A stretch of 26,684 nucleotides of DNA. Source: JANQLU01 sp964434955. GTDB lineage: Bacteria > Planctomycetota > Planctomycetia > Pirellulales > Pirellulaceae. Both the position numbers and the translations under genes were made by a program. The stretch's first letter is position 1; each line of letters begins with the position of its first letter. The stretch spans positions 1 through 26,684 of the forward strand of contig CAYSXI010000060.1 of the NCBI GenBank assembly GCA_964434955.1. The letters run 5' to 3'. This document shows, piece by piece, positions 7,288-16,576 of the stretch. The notes beneath the pieces are model-generated. The model did not search any database. It had not been told where the DNA came from and saw nothing but the letters and a program-made list of their open reading frames with translations.

Positions 7288-7317
7288 GGGAACGGCAAGT
7301 TGGAGCTTGTCGTTCCT
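7288..7317. other. Strong hairpin between convergent genes
   Basis: GGAACGGCAAG (7289-7299) pairs with CTTGTCGTTCC (7306-7316) over 11 positions, one of them G-U, around a six-base loop. A further G-U pair extends it to 7288/7317. It lies between the plus-strand membrane gene ending at 7232 and the minus-strand peptide gene ending at 7366. No clear T-run follows on either strand, so it may stop transcription poorly or protect 3' ends. Confidence 0.5.
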
Positions 7318-7365
7318 CAAGGAATGCGTCGGCAAAAAATCGCAAATGAATCAGTCATGGCGTCA

Positions 7366-7578
7366 CTAACCAATTTGAGTTTCGTTGATCGAGTTGGGGT
7401 TGTTCAGAAATCTTTGGTATCCGTCCATCTTCAAGAGGCCGTGTTTCAGCGTTTCTTCTCGGGATGTGCTCAAATACTGTCGGGCAGCATTGTTGGACTG
7501 CATCTGAATTTCCGTTGAATCTGCTGGTGTAGCTGAAGTTGAAACTAGGCAAGCGATTGCGACAAAAAAAGGATTCAT
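7366..7578 (-). CDS. Small secreted protein of unknown function
   Basis: 70 residues from ATG 7578. MNPFFVAIACLVSTSATPA resembles a short signal peptide, with likely cleavage after TPA. The mature part is about 50 residues, polar and free of cysteine. GAGAA lies close upstream of the ATG. The frame also extends upstream into the divergent sigma factor gene, but that extension has no support. It is divergent from the ECF sigma gene at 7688, sharing a 109-bp promoter region. I do not recognise the family. Confidence 0.5.
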   Translation of the reverse strand: MNPFFVAIACLVSTSATPADSTEIQMQSNNAARQYLSTSREETLKHGLLKMDGYQRFLNNPNSINETQIG

Positions 7579-7687
7579 GGTATTCTCGTTTCTGGTAATA
7601 GGTTTGTTTTTGTGAACAACAAGTGATTCCCAAACGCAGATTGGACCGGACAAGTTTTTCCAAAATTTTTTTCTAAGGCCAAAACCG

Positions 7688-8293
7688 ATGGATAACCTGG
7701 AAAGCCAAGATTGGGATCGAATGATTTCCGGGCTCCGCGAGGGGGACCAGGAGGCCTGCAGCGACTTCTGGAACCGATTCGGGCCAATGCTGGAAAATGT
7801 AGCGGTCAAACAGCTTTCGGACCGACTCCAACGTCGAGTCGGGGCTGACGACGTGGTTCAATCGGCCTGCCGCACCTTCTTTCGACGGGTTTCCTCAGGA
7901 CAATTTGACTTACCTGACTCGGATTCGCTTTGGCGGCTCATGTGCGCGATCACTTTGACCAAGGCTCGCCGCGCAGCGCGGGACCACTCGGCGCAAAAAC
8001 GTGGATTATCCGCCGAGCAGTACGTGGATGCGGCAACCGAAAGTGCTCAGCGACCGATGGAGTTGGAAGGGGATGCGGCGACGCCACTGGATGCCGCGAT
8101 GTTTTCTGACCAGCTTGGGTTCCTTTTGGAAACCTTGAGTCCCCAGGAATGCCAGGTCCTGGATCTGAAACTTCAGAATCACACGAATGAAGAAATCGCT
8201 CAGGAAATGAAATGTTCCGAGCGCACCGTCCGACGGCTAACCAACCAGATTCGTTCTCGATGGACAACGTTATTCGACGACGAAGATGATTAA
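7688..8293 (+). CDS. ECF-family RNA polymerase sigma factor
   Basis: 201 residues. Region 2 spans roughly 15-105 and includes VGADDVVQSACRTFFRR, the usual place for core binding and -10 recognition. Region 4 is near 148-192, with LSPQECQVLDLKL followed by a helix-turn-helix (NEEIAQEMKCSERTVRRLTNQIR). The ATG at 7688 has AAGG upstream. No anti-sigma gene follows. Instead a large Ser/Thr kinase starts 243 bp downstream on the same strand. ECF sigma factors genetically linked to protein kinases are a known planctomycete theme, and the kinase may replace the anti-sigma factor in signalling. The target promoters are unknown. Confidence 0.92.
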   Translation: MDNLESQDWDRMISGLREGDQEACSDFWNRFGPMLENVAVKQLSDRLQRRVGADDVVQSACRTFFRRVSSGQFDLPDSDSLWRLMCAITLTKARRAARDHSAQKRGLSAEQYVDAATESAQRPMELEGDAATPLDAAMFSDQLGFLLETLSPQECQVLDLKLQNHTNEEIAQEMKCSERTVRRLTNQIRSRWTTLFDDEDD

Positions 8294-8536
8294 CGTCGAA
8301 AATCAGGGGCCCGTTTTTTCGAGCCTACCCGATCGCGATCGTTATTTTCTTCGACATTTGTTTCGATCTCACCATTCTTTTTCGGAATCTGATCGCGAAG
8401 CCAGTAATTTGCGGCAAAATAGTGTCCGCATTCTTTTGGAAACGGGAATTCTATTGGTTACGGTCACTATCCATGACGAATTAAATTCACTTAATCGTCA
8501 AACCAGAGTATTTAGGCCCCCTCGCGCGTACTAACG

Positions 8537-11500
8537 ATGAACGAAAATTCATTTGCAAAATTTGACGATCGACTGATCAAGCAATTTGAAACCGATTGGA
8601 TGAAAGGCGAGCCGAGATCATTCGATCACTACCTTCCTGACCCCACGCATTCGAATTACACCGGCACCCTGGAGGAGTTGGTTCACATTGATCTTGAGTT
8701 TCGTTGGAAGGCGTTCGGGCAGGCGAAGGACGAAGCGGAGAAACCGATCAGCGTCGAGGTTTATCTCAAACGCTTTCCGTCATTGGCGCCGATGAAGTTG
8801 GGGTTGATACAGGCCGAGTTTGAATTGGCCAATCGATTTGGCGACCATCCGACCATTCAGAGTTATGTTGAAAAGTACGGCCCAAATATCGATGGGAGTG
8901 AGCTGCGGATCGTCTTGAAAAGCCTGCATTCAGAGATCCAATCTTCCAAAACTTTGAAACCGGGAACGACGATTGGACGCTACGAGATCGTCAACGAACA
9001 CGGACGCGGAGGTTTTAGTGAGGTTTGGCGGGCGACAGACACCAAGCTGGGACGTCGAATTGCGGTCAAGCGACTTGGACAACGGCTCGCGACAAACGCG
9101 GAATCGCGTCGGCGATTTATTAGCGAAGCGCGGGTGACGGCGAAATTGGAGCATCCTGGAATCGTACCGGTTTATGACATAAGCGGCCGCGACGAGGACT
9201 ATGCTTACTACACGATGCGATTGATTCAAGGAAGAACGCTGGCCCAGGCGATCGAGGACCTTCATCAACTGGACAATCGCACTCCCGAGTTTGAACTCCA
9301 CCGCCAAAAACTTCTGCAGTCATTTGTCGATGCCTGCCAGACGATTGACTATGCACACAACCGGGGTGTGATCCATCGCGACTTGAAGCCTCAGAATATG
9401 ATCGTCGGGGATTTTGGCGAGACGATTATTCTGGACTGGGGATTGGCGAGCGTCATTGAAATGGGACCTGGGCCAACCGACTCCATTTCCTCGCAAACTG
9501 ATCCCGCCGTGATGACACGTTCTGAATCCATTGAAACCCTGCGTGGAAGTGTGATGGGGACTCCGGCCTATATGCCACCCGAACAGGCGCGGGGGGAAGT
9601 GGAGCGAATCACTCAAAAGAGTGATGTCTATTCGCTCGGCGCTACCCTTTACCAGATTGCGACGGGAAAAGTTCCATTTACCGAAGGGCCCGTCGAGGAC
9701 CTGTTGGAACGGGTGAAGGTGGGAGATATTCCCGCGGCCCACGAACTCAACCCGAGGGTAGAAAGACCCTTGTCCGCGATCATTTCGCGGGCCATGAAAG
9801 TTCGATCCGCCCAGCGTTACGAGACCTGCGGACAGCTGCTTGACGATGTTCAGCGTTTCATTGCCGACCAACCCGTTTCCGCTTACAGCGATTCCGTTCT
9901 CGCCAAGACTTCTCGATGGATTCGAAAGAACCCGACGAAAGCGTCAACCGTTGGCCTGCTGGTCGTGTTTGTGCTGATTGCCGCGATGGCCGGAATTACG
10001 ATTCGAAATGCCTGGGTGGCCGAAGAAGAAAGAAGAATTACCGAACTCGAAATCGCGGCCGAACGAGCCGATGCGACAGCCATCACACAAATTCAATCCG
10101 GAAGATTCGAAGCGGCTTCGAGGATTCTTTCGGAGGCCGGTGATTTGATTGAAGGCGAGCCTCGGCTGACAAGCATTCGCAACGAACTCGTAGCGCGAAA
10201 GGACCGCTCGAAACGAATCCAGCAATTCTACGACTTCAGTCAAAGGGCCCAGGAAGAAACCTTCTTCGATCGCGTTGATCGATCGGCCATCTATTGTCAG
10301 CTCGCTTTAAAACAGATGGGCGTGCTGTCTGCTCCCGATTGGTGGACGCAACTGCCCGATGAAGACCTCACATCTTTGCAGAAGGATCAACTTCGAACCG
10401 AGGTTTATCGGGTGATCGGTCTGTTGGCTTCGATGAGACTTGCCGAAACCTCCAAGACGTTTGTGCAGTTTCAAATGCTGACCAATCCCAAGCAAGTCGA
10501 CTCGGATGATCCCGCATCGAAACTCTTCCGGGCATCGGGTTTCGCCGCTTCTCAAGGGAATCGATACCGTGTTGCACGCTCGATGCGGCTATACGAAGAC
10601 ATTGGAGGGTTTGCCGCAGGGACCAGAAATGAAATCGATCTAAAAAATTTAGCCCCGACCAATTCAATCGACTCCGCAATCATGGGTTCGATTCTGGACA
10701 GCAACATCCCGTCTTCTGGTCCGGTACGTACCACGATCTCCAGTCTGCTTCAGTTTCGCGATCCGAACCTGGTCGCGAGAGAGTGGCTGGACGAAGGAGT
10801 TCGAGACAACCCGGATTGGTTTTGGCTGCCCGTGTTTCGTGCGATCAACCTGATCAAATACGAAAAGCCTCTGGAAGCCATCGAACTCCTGTCGCACGCA
10901 ATCGGAGTTCGGCCCGACTATTGGGTCGGTTACCAGTATCGAGCCTGGGCTCACGCTTTGGCCTCACGGAATCCAAAACTTACCAAGGCCGAGCGAACCA
11001 AATATCTGAATGCTTCCAATCGCGATATCCAGCGGGCGATGGACTTTGAGAAAAACAATTCGAACCTCTATTGGATGCAAGCCTATGCACTCAGCCTGGG
11101 TGGCGCACCCCAGGAGCAGATCACGCAAACCTACATTAAGGCTTTATCACTGCATCCAATGCAGGGCAGCCTGAAGGCAGGCCATTTTTCCGCCGTTTCA
11201 AATCTTTTCTTCAGCTACATCCAAGAATACGTCGCGGCCGAACGGGCGCAAAATGGAGACAGCGTCCACTTGGCCCACCTGGAAGCGGCAGGCTACCTTT
11301 GGCAAGGCGAAAACGACAAAGCGTTATCGTTATGCAATGAAGCCATCAAGAATTTTCCGCAGCAGAAGAAACTGGAAACGCTTCAATTACTGGTTCAGAT
11401 TCACCGAGACCCGGGGGCGGTCGATCAAACGATTGACGTGGATTCCCAGGAACGGTTTGCCTGGCAATGTCATATGGCCAACGCCTCGTGGCATCAATTC

Positions 11501-12289
11501 AAAGGAGAGAGTCAAAAGGAAAGTCAAGCGTTAAAGGCGGCGGTTGATTTGGCGCGAACCCATTTTCAAATCAATGATGCCAAGTTGGCTTGGGCAGTGA
11601 ATCGCCTGTCAGCGGACGATGTCGCAGCGGCCGAGGAATTGATTCAGCAAGTCATCCGGTTGGATCCGGCTGCCGACTTGGAAAGAGTGGAACAGGCAGT
11701 CCGTAAGAACCAAGCCGACTCGGTCGAGAAAATCTGTGTGGATCACAAACAAGAATGCGAACCGGTTACCGGTTTCAACGCACCTGAGGCAACGATATCG
11801 AAACCGGCGATCCTCAATCAGGGATTTGAGTTGGGATTGTCTTATTACTGGACGCCTTTTGCGAGCAAGAAACGGTCGTCGACTTGGGACAATTTTGGGA
11901 AATCGCGAACCGTGACGGAAAGCAGCAACGACCAGCCTCATCGTGGGGCCGCTTGTCTTTCGATTCAATTGGATTGCCCCGTGGAAGATAATTCCTACGG
12001 AAGCATGATACAGTCCATTCCCGTAACCCAAGGGACCAAATACCAGGTTAGCTTCTTTGTCCGAGCCGAAAAGTTGTTGCACGAATCCGTGTTTGTTGGC
12101 ATCGCCGAAGGAAAAGGCGCAAAATCAAATCAGGGGGTTGCGATTGAGGGTGGGACCTACGACTGGCAACCGATCTCATTCGAATTTGTTGCAAAGGAAA
12201 GTCAGCTACCCCTTTCCATCATTGCCCGTGGCAAAGGCCGGCTTTGGCTGGACGACTTTTCGATCACCGCAGTTGAACCGTCGGAGTGA
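8537..12289 (+). CDS. Transmembrane Ser/Thr protein kinase with TPR-like region and C-terminal carbohydrate-binding-like domain
   Basis: 1250 residues. An N-terminal region (1-140) is followed by a kinase domain from about 148: glycine loop GRGGFSEVW (156-164), ATP lysine K178, catalytic HRDLKPQN (280-287), metal-binding D300 in DWG instead of DFG, and PPE (347-349). All key residues are present, so it should be active; DWG is common in these kinases. One membrane helix lies near 471-491. The outer part has helical, TPR-like repeats (about 750-1080). It ends with a beta-rich domain from about 1094 (NQGFELG ... WLDDFSI) that resembles CBM4/9-type jelly rolls. The layout suggests an envelope sensor that passes a signal to the cytoplasmic kinase and perhaps to the neighbouring sigma factor. 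Confidence 0.9.
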   Translation: MNENSFAKFDDRLIKQFETDWMKGEPRSFDHYLPDPTHSNYTGTLEELVHIDLEFRWKAFGQAKDEAEKPISVEVYLKRFPSLAPMKLGLIQAEFELANRFGDHPTIQSYVEKYGPNIDGSELRIVLKSLHSEIQSSKTLKPGTTIGRYEIVNEHGRGGFSEVWRATDTKLGRRIAVKRLGQRLATNAESRRRFISEARVTAKLEHPGIVPVYDISGRDEDYAYYTMRLIQGRTLAQAIEDLHQLDNRTPEFELHRQKLLQSFVDACQTIDYAHNRGVIHRDLKPQNMIVGDFGETIILDWGLASVIEMGPGPTDSISSQTDPAVMTRSESIETLRGSVMGTPAYMPPEQARGEVERITQKSDVYSLGATLYQIATGKVPFTEGPVEDLLERVKVGDIPAAHELNPRVERPLSAIISRAMKVRSAQRYETCGQLLDDVQRFIADQPVSAYSDSVLAKTSRWIRKNPTKASTVGLLVVFVLIAAMAGITIRNAWVAEEERRITELEIAAERADATAITQIQSGRFEAASRILSEAGDLIEGEPRLTSIRNELVARKDRSKRIQQFYDFSQRAQEETFFDRVDRSAIYCQLALKQMGVLSAPDWWTQLPDEDLTSLQKDQLRTEVYRVIGLLASMRLAETSKTFVQFQMLTNPKQVDSDDPASKLFRASGFAASQGNRYRVARSMRLYEDIGGFAAGTRNEIDLKNLAPTNSIDSAIMGSILDSNIPSSGPVRTTISSLLQFRDPNLVAREWLDEGVRDNPDWFWLPVFRAINLIKYEKPLEAIELLSHAIGVRPDYWVGYQYRAWAHALASRNPKLTKAERTKYLNASNRDIQRAMDFEKNNSNLYWMQAYALSLGGAPQEQITQTYIKALSLHPMQGSLKAGHFSAVSNLFFSYIQEYVAAERAQNGDSVHLAHLEAAGYLWQGENDKALSLCNEAIKNFPQQKKLETLQLLVQIHRDPGAVDQTIDVDSQERFAWQCHMANASWHQFKGESQKESQALKAAVDLARTHFQINDAKLAWAVNRLSADDVAAAEELIQQVIRLDPAADLERVEQAVRKNQADSVEKICVDHKQECEPVTGFNAPEATISKPAILNQGFELGLSYYWTPFASKKRSSTWDNFGKSRTVTESSNDQPHRGAACLSIQLDCPVEDNSYGSMIQSIPVTQGTKYQVSFFVRAEKLLHESVFVGIAEGKGAKSNQGVAIEGGTYDWQPISFEFVAKESQLPLSIIARGKGRLWLDDFSITAVEPSE

Positions 12290-12330
12290 CGTGGTTCGCA
12301 CGATTCCTCAAGCGGCCTGGTTCGACGGGC

Positions 12331-12410
12331 CCAACAAGCCATCCGGCCAAGCAATTCGTCGACCAAATAATTCATTGGCCAAATAATTCATTGGCCAAAT
12401 AATTCATTGG
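12331..12410 (+). repeat. 16-bp tandem repeat (three perfect plus two diverged copies)
   Basis: CCAAATAATTCATTGG is repeated perfectly at 12363-12378, 12379-12394 and 12395-12410. A diverged copy precedes at 12347-12362 (CCAAGCAATTCGTCGA) and a more distant one at 12331-12346. Unit junctions make TTGGCCAA palindromes. The array lies 42 bp after the kinase stop codon and just before repeat cluster 3. Confidence 0.85.
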
Positions 12411-12464
12411 CCAGGCAAGCGCCCTCGCCGCAAACTGATTCCTCGTCTGCTTTAGCGACCCACC

Positions 12465-12789
12465 TACAAGCACGAAGCACAAGCGAGTGGTTCAAGAGCA
12501 TCACTTCGCTCGGCCCTGCACCTCATGACCCCCAACGCTAATACAAGCACGAAGCGCCAGCGAGTGGTTCACGAGCATCGCTTCCCTCTGCCCTGCTTCT
12601 CACCACCCCAACGCTCATACAAGCACGAAGCGCAAGCGAGTGAATCACAGACACCGCTTCCCTCTGCCCTGCTTCTCATCACCGCAACGCTCATACAAGC
12701 ACGAAGCGCAAGCGAGTGGTTCCCTCGCCGCAACAAAATTCCTCGTCCGCTTTAGGGACCCACATACAAGCACGAAGCGCAAGCGAGTG
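12465..12789 (+). repeat. 25-bp planctomycete repeat, cluster 3 (five copies, ~76-bp period)
   Basis: Copies lie at 12465-12489, 12542-12566, 12618-12642, 12694-12718 and 12765-12789, starting 77, 76, 76 and 71 bp apart. Each begins TACAAGCACGAAGC and ends GCGAGTG. The intervening DNA is also repeated: CGCTTCCCTCTGCCCTGCTT occurs after copies 2 and 3. The block before copy 1 (CCTCGCCGCAA ... CGACCCAC) recurs before copy 5. Between 12790 and 12869 nothing further is seen. There is no obvious terminator for either convergent gene. Confidence 0.85.
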
Positions 12790-12869
12790 AATCACGACTT
12801 TCCTTGCAAATCGCCCCAATCCAACCGCGAAGAAACGTCTGGCACCCGATCTCATCCACCGACCCGACC

Positions 12870-15800
12870 TCAACCGCGTCGCTTTCTTCTAACAACTCCG
12901 AGTGCCGCGGCAATCAAAAACACCCATGCTGTCCCCGGTTCCGGCACTGCTGAAAACAGGACGATGTCATTCCCGTCGCCACCTTGATACGTCAAAAACA
13001 CATCGACCCCATTAAAGTTTCCAATCAACTGCCCTTCGCCGACATTGTCGAACATTCCGAAACGCTCCCCGCCGACATCGGCAATCAAGAAACGTTGGTT
13101 CCATCCGATCGCAAATTCGTCGATGGTCTCAACACTCATTTGGCCATCCAGAAAAAGATTGCCGCCAACGACCAACCGGTCGTGTTCTCCAATCTCGTAA
13201 CCGCCGAGCTCGAATGCCGTCATCGAGTTTCCCCCGAGGGAAACATCGCCCTCAAACGTCATCACTCCCGGGCTATTCCCGGGCCGCAGATCGCCTTCAA
13301 AATAAACCGTGCCCAATCCCGTGAAAGCTCCAACGCCGCTGACTTGACCGAAGAAAACGGAACGGCTGTCGCCGGAGGTTCGGATTTCGGAACCGTTGTT
13401 GATCACGTCGTCGTAAAAGGTCGTCAGGGCACCGCCGCTGGTAACGATCAACCCACCGCTGAGATTATTCAGGTCGCCGAGGATATCTGTGTTTTGGGAG
13501 AAAGCGAGAACGCCTTCATTGATGATGCCTTCGTCCGCGATCAATTGACCCCGTCCGGTGACGATACCACCCGAAAGATTTTGCAACGTTTGGCCAAATC
13601 GAACTTGCCCGCCGAGGAGGTTGATCTCGCCCGAGTTGAGGCCATTCAGGTCGACTCGAAGATTGCCGCCAAAAACATTGGCTTGGCCCGAGTTCTCAAG
13701 CGAACCGCCGATGCGGAATCGTTCGCCCGCGATGACTTCGATCTGACCTGCCGAATTGTTCCTGACAGACATCGCAAAATTGGCTTCGCCAAAAAGCGTG
13801 CCCGTGTTTTCGACAAAGACCTCCGAAATGTCAGCCTCCAAATGGTTGAATCCCGGAAGGGAATTTGCTTCGGTGTATCCAGAATGGTGAAGGGTGCCTG
13901 CGATGGAACCACTGGTCGCATTGATTTGCTCGAAATCGTCCCAGCTCATCGTTCCGAACTCAAGTCGGCCTCCGTTAACGTTGATGACACCAAAGTCGCC
14001 GATGGATGTTCGATTTCCGACCGCAACGAGCCCATTGTTTTCGATATCCAGGATCGCGTTGCCTTGGCCACCAACCTCAAGATTGTGGGCAATGGAAAGG
14101 ACAGAACCCTGGCCGTTGACCGTGGCGGTTCCGTTTGACACACCCACAACTCCAATCATGGTGTCATAGGTTGTGACGGAGCCCTGATTGCTGATTGAGA
14201 TTGAACCGTCCCCAAAATTTCCGATGTCCAATCGGTCCAAAACACTGATCTCGGAATCGATGCCATTCACATTGACGGAGGCAGAAAAGGATGTTTGTCC
14301 GCTGACATTGAGTTTCAATGATTGCACTTTTCCACCCGAATGAACGTTCAGGATTCCGTTGGTGCCATTGCCAAATGCAATGAACAAAGCGTTGTTGAGT
14401 TGGCCACCGTTTGAGACCTCGACCACGCCATTGGAACCAGCACTCGTTGCGATGTTCAGGAATTCGGAATTCATTACACTGTTTTCGGTCACGATGAGGT
14501 GACCATTTCCCTCGTCTCCAACAACGACCGTGCCGGTGTTGTTCCAAGTCGAATCGGAGTTTCGAATCGTGACGGTACCGGTGGAGCCGGACAAGTCACC
14601 GACCAGCAACTGCCCTTCGTTGTCGACTTGGCCGTGATTCAAGTAGAGATTTGCAGATGCGGTGTCGCCCACGGTGATGTTGGTATTGGCTCGCTCGGAA
14701 TTCATGTCGCCGACATGCAGGTAGCCATTGTTTCTGACACGGAGCATCCCCGATGAACCGGTATTCAAGCCGATATCCAAGGTCTGTTCGATCTCCCATC
14801 CCGCCGCGGTTCCATTCATTTCAACCGAACCGTTGCTTCCCGACTGGTTGCCGATAATTCCAATCTGGCTGGTTGCGAGGGAGCCTGTCAAGATTTCGAG
14901 GCTTCCCGTGCCCTCGTAGCCAACATGAATTGCCGTGTTGGCTTGGAGCCGCGAGTCCACGTTGGCAAGGGTAACCGACCCGTCTCCGGTTGAAGACCGG
15001 CCGATATAGATGTTGGAAGCAGAAACGGTTGCTTGGTTCTCAATCGTGAGGATTCCAAGTCCTCGGTCGGCAACTGCAAGTTCGCCAGCATTGGACCAAT
15101 TGGTCAAGGCGCCTTCGACGAACGCGTTGCCAACCGTGCCTTCCGCGTAACCGAGCACGGCGCCGCCCACATGATTGGTAAGTTGCGCGCCCGACTGCAT
15201 GACGAAATTGGCAAGTCCGACGTCACCAATTTCCAGGTTATATGGTGCAGCGATATGTTCCTTCCCGACCACGACTTTTCCGGAGTAAATATCCAGCCGT
15301 GAATTGGATGCAATGTGATGGCCCAAGACGAGGGACGTTCGGTTGTGCCAGACTGAGCCTGAGCCGATGGCAACCGTTCCGGTGGAATTGTGTCCGGCAC
15401 CAATTCGCCCGGTTTGATTTCTGACGTAGCTCAGCCCGGTGTTCATCAGGAGTTCACCGGTTCCATTGCCACCAACGACCAAATCGCCGGCAATATTCCA
15501 TTGCGAGCCGCCACCGATAACATTCACATATCCAAACTGTCCGCTGCCGGCGGCGATCGATGCGTCGCCGCCCTGGGTCAGGTTGGAGCCGGCATGAATT
15601 CGCAAAACGCCGCCACTTCCACCGTAAACCGAATGCCCAACATTCACGGTGACCCCAGGTTGAAACGTGTTGTCATCACCCACTTGAAGTTTCGCTTGAT
15701 GGTCGATCGTAAGCGGTCCGGATTCGAGAGTGAGGTTCGTACCAACGTCCAGCTTTGTATTGGCCCCGGAAAGGTTGGCTAGATAATAACCATTGGAGCC

Positions 15801-16460
15801 AATGCCGCCTCCAAATATTCCCTCGCCAACACTTAGGTAACTCCCGCTTTCAAGAACGAGCGAACCGTCATCTCCCGAAGCGCTGCCGATACGGAATTGA
15901 TTGGTAACCAAGGTTCTCGCTCCGTGAGACATGCGAAAATCGCCGTTAACATTCACTTCCAGTGCGTTGATCTCCGCGCCTTTTCCGGTCCCATCCAATG
16001 AAACCGTTCCTTGGTCACGAATATTCAAAGAGCCTGCATAAAGGTTGATCCTAAGGTCCTTCAAATTAAACGTCGTGTTCGGACCTGAAACGAGAAGCGC
16101 TTGTCCACTTTGGAGCAATGTCAATTGAGGCAAGCCCGTTGAATTGGTGCCGTCAAAGGTGACATCGCTAGAAAGTATGTGCATGCGGCCAACGGAGCGG
16201 TTTCCCGTTGTGTTGTTCCAGTCGACAAACTGATCGCCAAAAATGCTGAAGGTGGCCGTGCCCAAAGTGGAGGGTGGCCCGAAAGGACTCCACGCGGCCC
16301 CGTCATGCCAGTGAGCGGACGTGCCATTCCACGAGTAATTTTGTGCATCCAAGTTGCTTTGCAGGCTCCCACAAATCAACAAGAAAGAAATGAGAAGCTT
16401 GTCGATCGACCAAGCTGGCGACTTTCGCAACAACTTCGTGGTGTCAAACTTTTGGGACAT
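12870..16460 (-). CDS. Large PEP-CTERM surface protein with T5SS/PEP-CTERM-associated repeats
   Basis: 1196 residues from ATG 16460, chosen because GAGGAAG lies eight bases upstream; an ORF extension to 16535 has no such site. A signal peptide (LLISFLLICGSL) is cleaved near LDA/QNYSW. The bulk is repeats of about 40-50 residues with phrases such as VVVGDEGNGHLIVTENS and GSNGVVEVSNGG, matching the T5SS/PEP-CTERM-associated repeat, which folds as a beta-helix in autotransporters. Instead of an autotransporter barrel it ends VPEPGTAWVFLIAAALG then RRKRRG, a PEP-CTERM signal for exosortase processing. It is probably a fibre-like envelope or matrix protein. The related smaller PEP-CTERM gene lies just upstream. 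Confidence 0.88.
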   Translation of the reverse strand: MSQKFDTTKLLRKSPAWSIDKLLISFLLICGSLQSNLDAQNYSWNGTSAHWHDGAAWSPFGPPSTLGTATFSIFGDQFVDWNNTTGNRSVGRMHILSSDVTFDGTNSTGLPQLTLLQSGQALLVSGPNTTFNLKDLRINLYAGSLNIRDQGTVSLDGTGKGAEINALEVNVNGDFRMSHGARTLVTNQFRIGSASGDDGSLVLESGSYLSVGEGIFGGGIGSNGYYLANLSGANTKLDVGTNLTLESGPLTIDHQAKLQVGDDNTFQPGVTVNVGHSVYGGSGGVLRIHAGSNLTQGGDASIAAGSGQFGYVNVIGGGSQWNIAGDLVVGGNGTGELLMNTGLSYVRNQTGRIGAGHNSTGTVAIGSGSVWHNRTSLVLGHHIASNSRLDIYSGKVVVGKEHIAAPYNLEIGDVGLANFVMQSGAQLTNHVGGAVLGYAEGTVGNAFVEGALTNWSNAGELAVADRGLGILTIENQATVSASNIYIGRSSTGDGSVTLANVDSRLQANTAIHVGYEGTGSLEILTGSLATSQIGIIGNQSGSNGSVEMNGTAAGWEIEQTLDIGLNTGSSGMLRVRNNGYLHVGDMNSERANTNITVGDTASANLYLNHGQVDNEGQLLVGDLSGSTGTVTIRNSDSTWNNTGTVVVGDEGNGHLIVTENSVMNSEFLNIATSAGSNGVVEVSNGGQLNNALFIAFGNGTNGILNVHSGGKVQSLKLNVSGQTSFSASVNVNGIDSEISVLDRLDIGNFGDGSISISNQGSVTTYDTMIGVVGVSNGTATVNGQGSVLSIAHNLEVGGQGNAILDIENNGLVAVGNRTSIGDFGVINVNGGRLEFGTMSWDDFEQINATSGSIAGTLHHSGYTEANSLPGFNHLEADISEVFVENTGTLFGEANFAMSVRNNSAGQIEVIAGERFRIGGSLENSGQANVFGGNLRVDLNGLNSGEINLLGGQVRFGQTLQNLSGGIVTGRGQLIADEGIINEGVLAFSQNTDILGDLNNLSGGLIVTSGGALTTFYDDVINNGSEIRTSGDSRSVFFGQVSGVGAFTGLGTVYFEGDLRPGNSPGVMTFEGDVSLGGNSMTAFELGGYEIGEHDRLVVGGNLFLDGQMSVETIDEFAIGWNQRFLIADVGGERFGMFDNVGEGQLIGNFNGVDVFLTYQGGDGNDIVLFSAVPEPGTAWVFLIAAALGVVRRKRRG

Positions 16461-16488
16461 GGCGATACTTCCTCGGTAGGTGTTGGGG

Positions 16489-16542
16489 TAAGAAAAGGCC
16501 TTCCATGTTCGCGGCCATTGGGACGCAGCAAACATGAAAGGC
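16489..16542 (-). terminator. Intercistronic hairpin/terminator between the two PEP-CTERM genes
   Basis: Plus-strand GCCTTCCATGTT (16498-16509) and AACATGAAAGGC (16531-16542) pair at 11 of 12 positions around a 21-base loop. On the minus strand the hairpin is followed by CTTTTCTT. It begins 35 bases after the stop of the smaller PEP-CTERM gene. It ends less than 30 bases before the start of the large one, leaving almost no room for a separate promoter. It may therefore set the ratio of the two products by partial termination. Confidence 0.55.
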
Positions 16543-16576
16543 TTTCATGGTGTTGGCTGGAAGAACTTGGGGATTC

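Noticed and set aside
8286..8534. 82-residue frame between the sigma factor and the kinase, its ATG overlapping the sigma stop
   Set aside because: The overlap is attractive, but the composition is not protein-like, no family is recognised, and no ribosome binding site is evident. More probably it is a leader/promoter region for the kinase.
9434..9442. DWG in place of DFG as a sign of a dead kinase
   Set aside because: The aspartate is retained along with the ATP lysine and HRD motif, and DWG is frequent in active bacterial kinases of this group.
12525..12987. Plus-strand frames of 76 and 115 residues
   Set aside because: They consist of repeat translation (YKHEAQASE, TSTKRKRV) and overlap the end of the large PEP-CTERM gene.
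12984..14138. 384-residue plus-strand frame
   Set aside because: It is antisense to the large PEP-CTERM gene, whose repetitive composition keeps the opposite strand open. No family resemblance or ribosome binding site.
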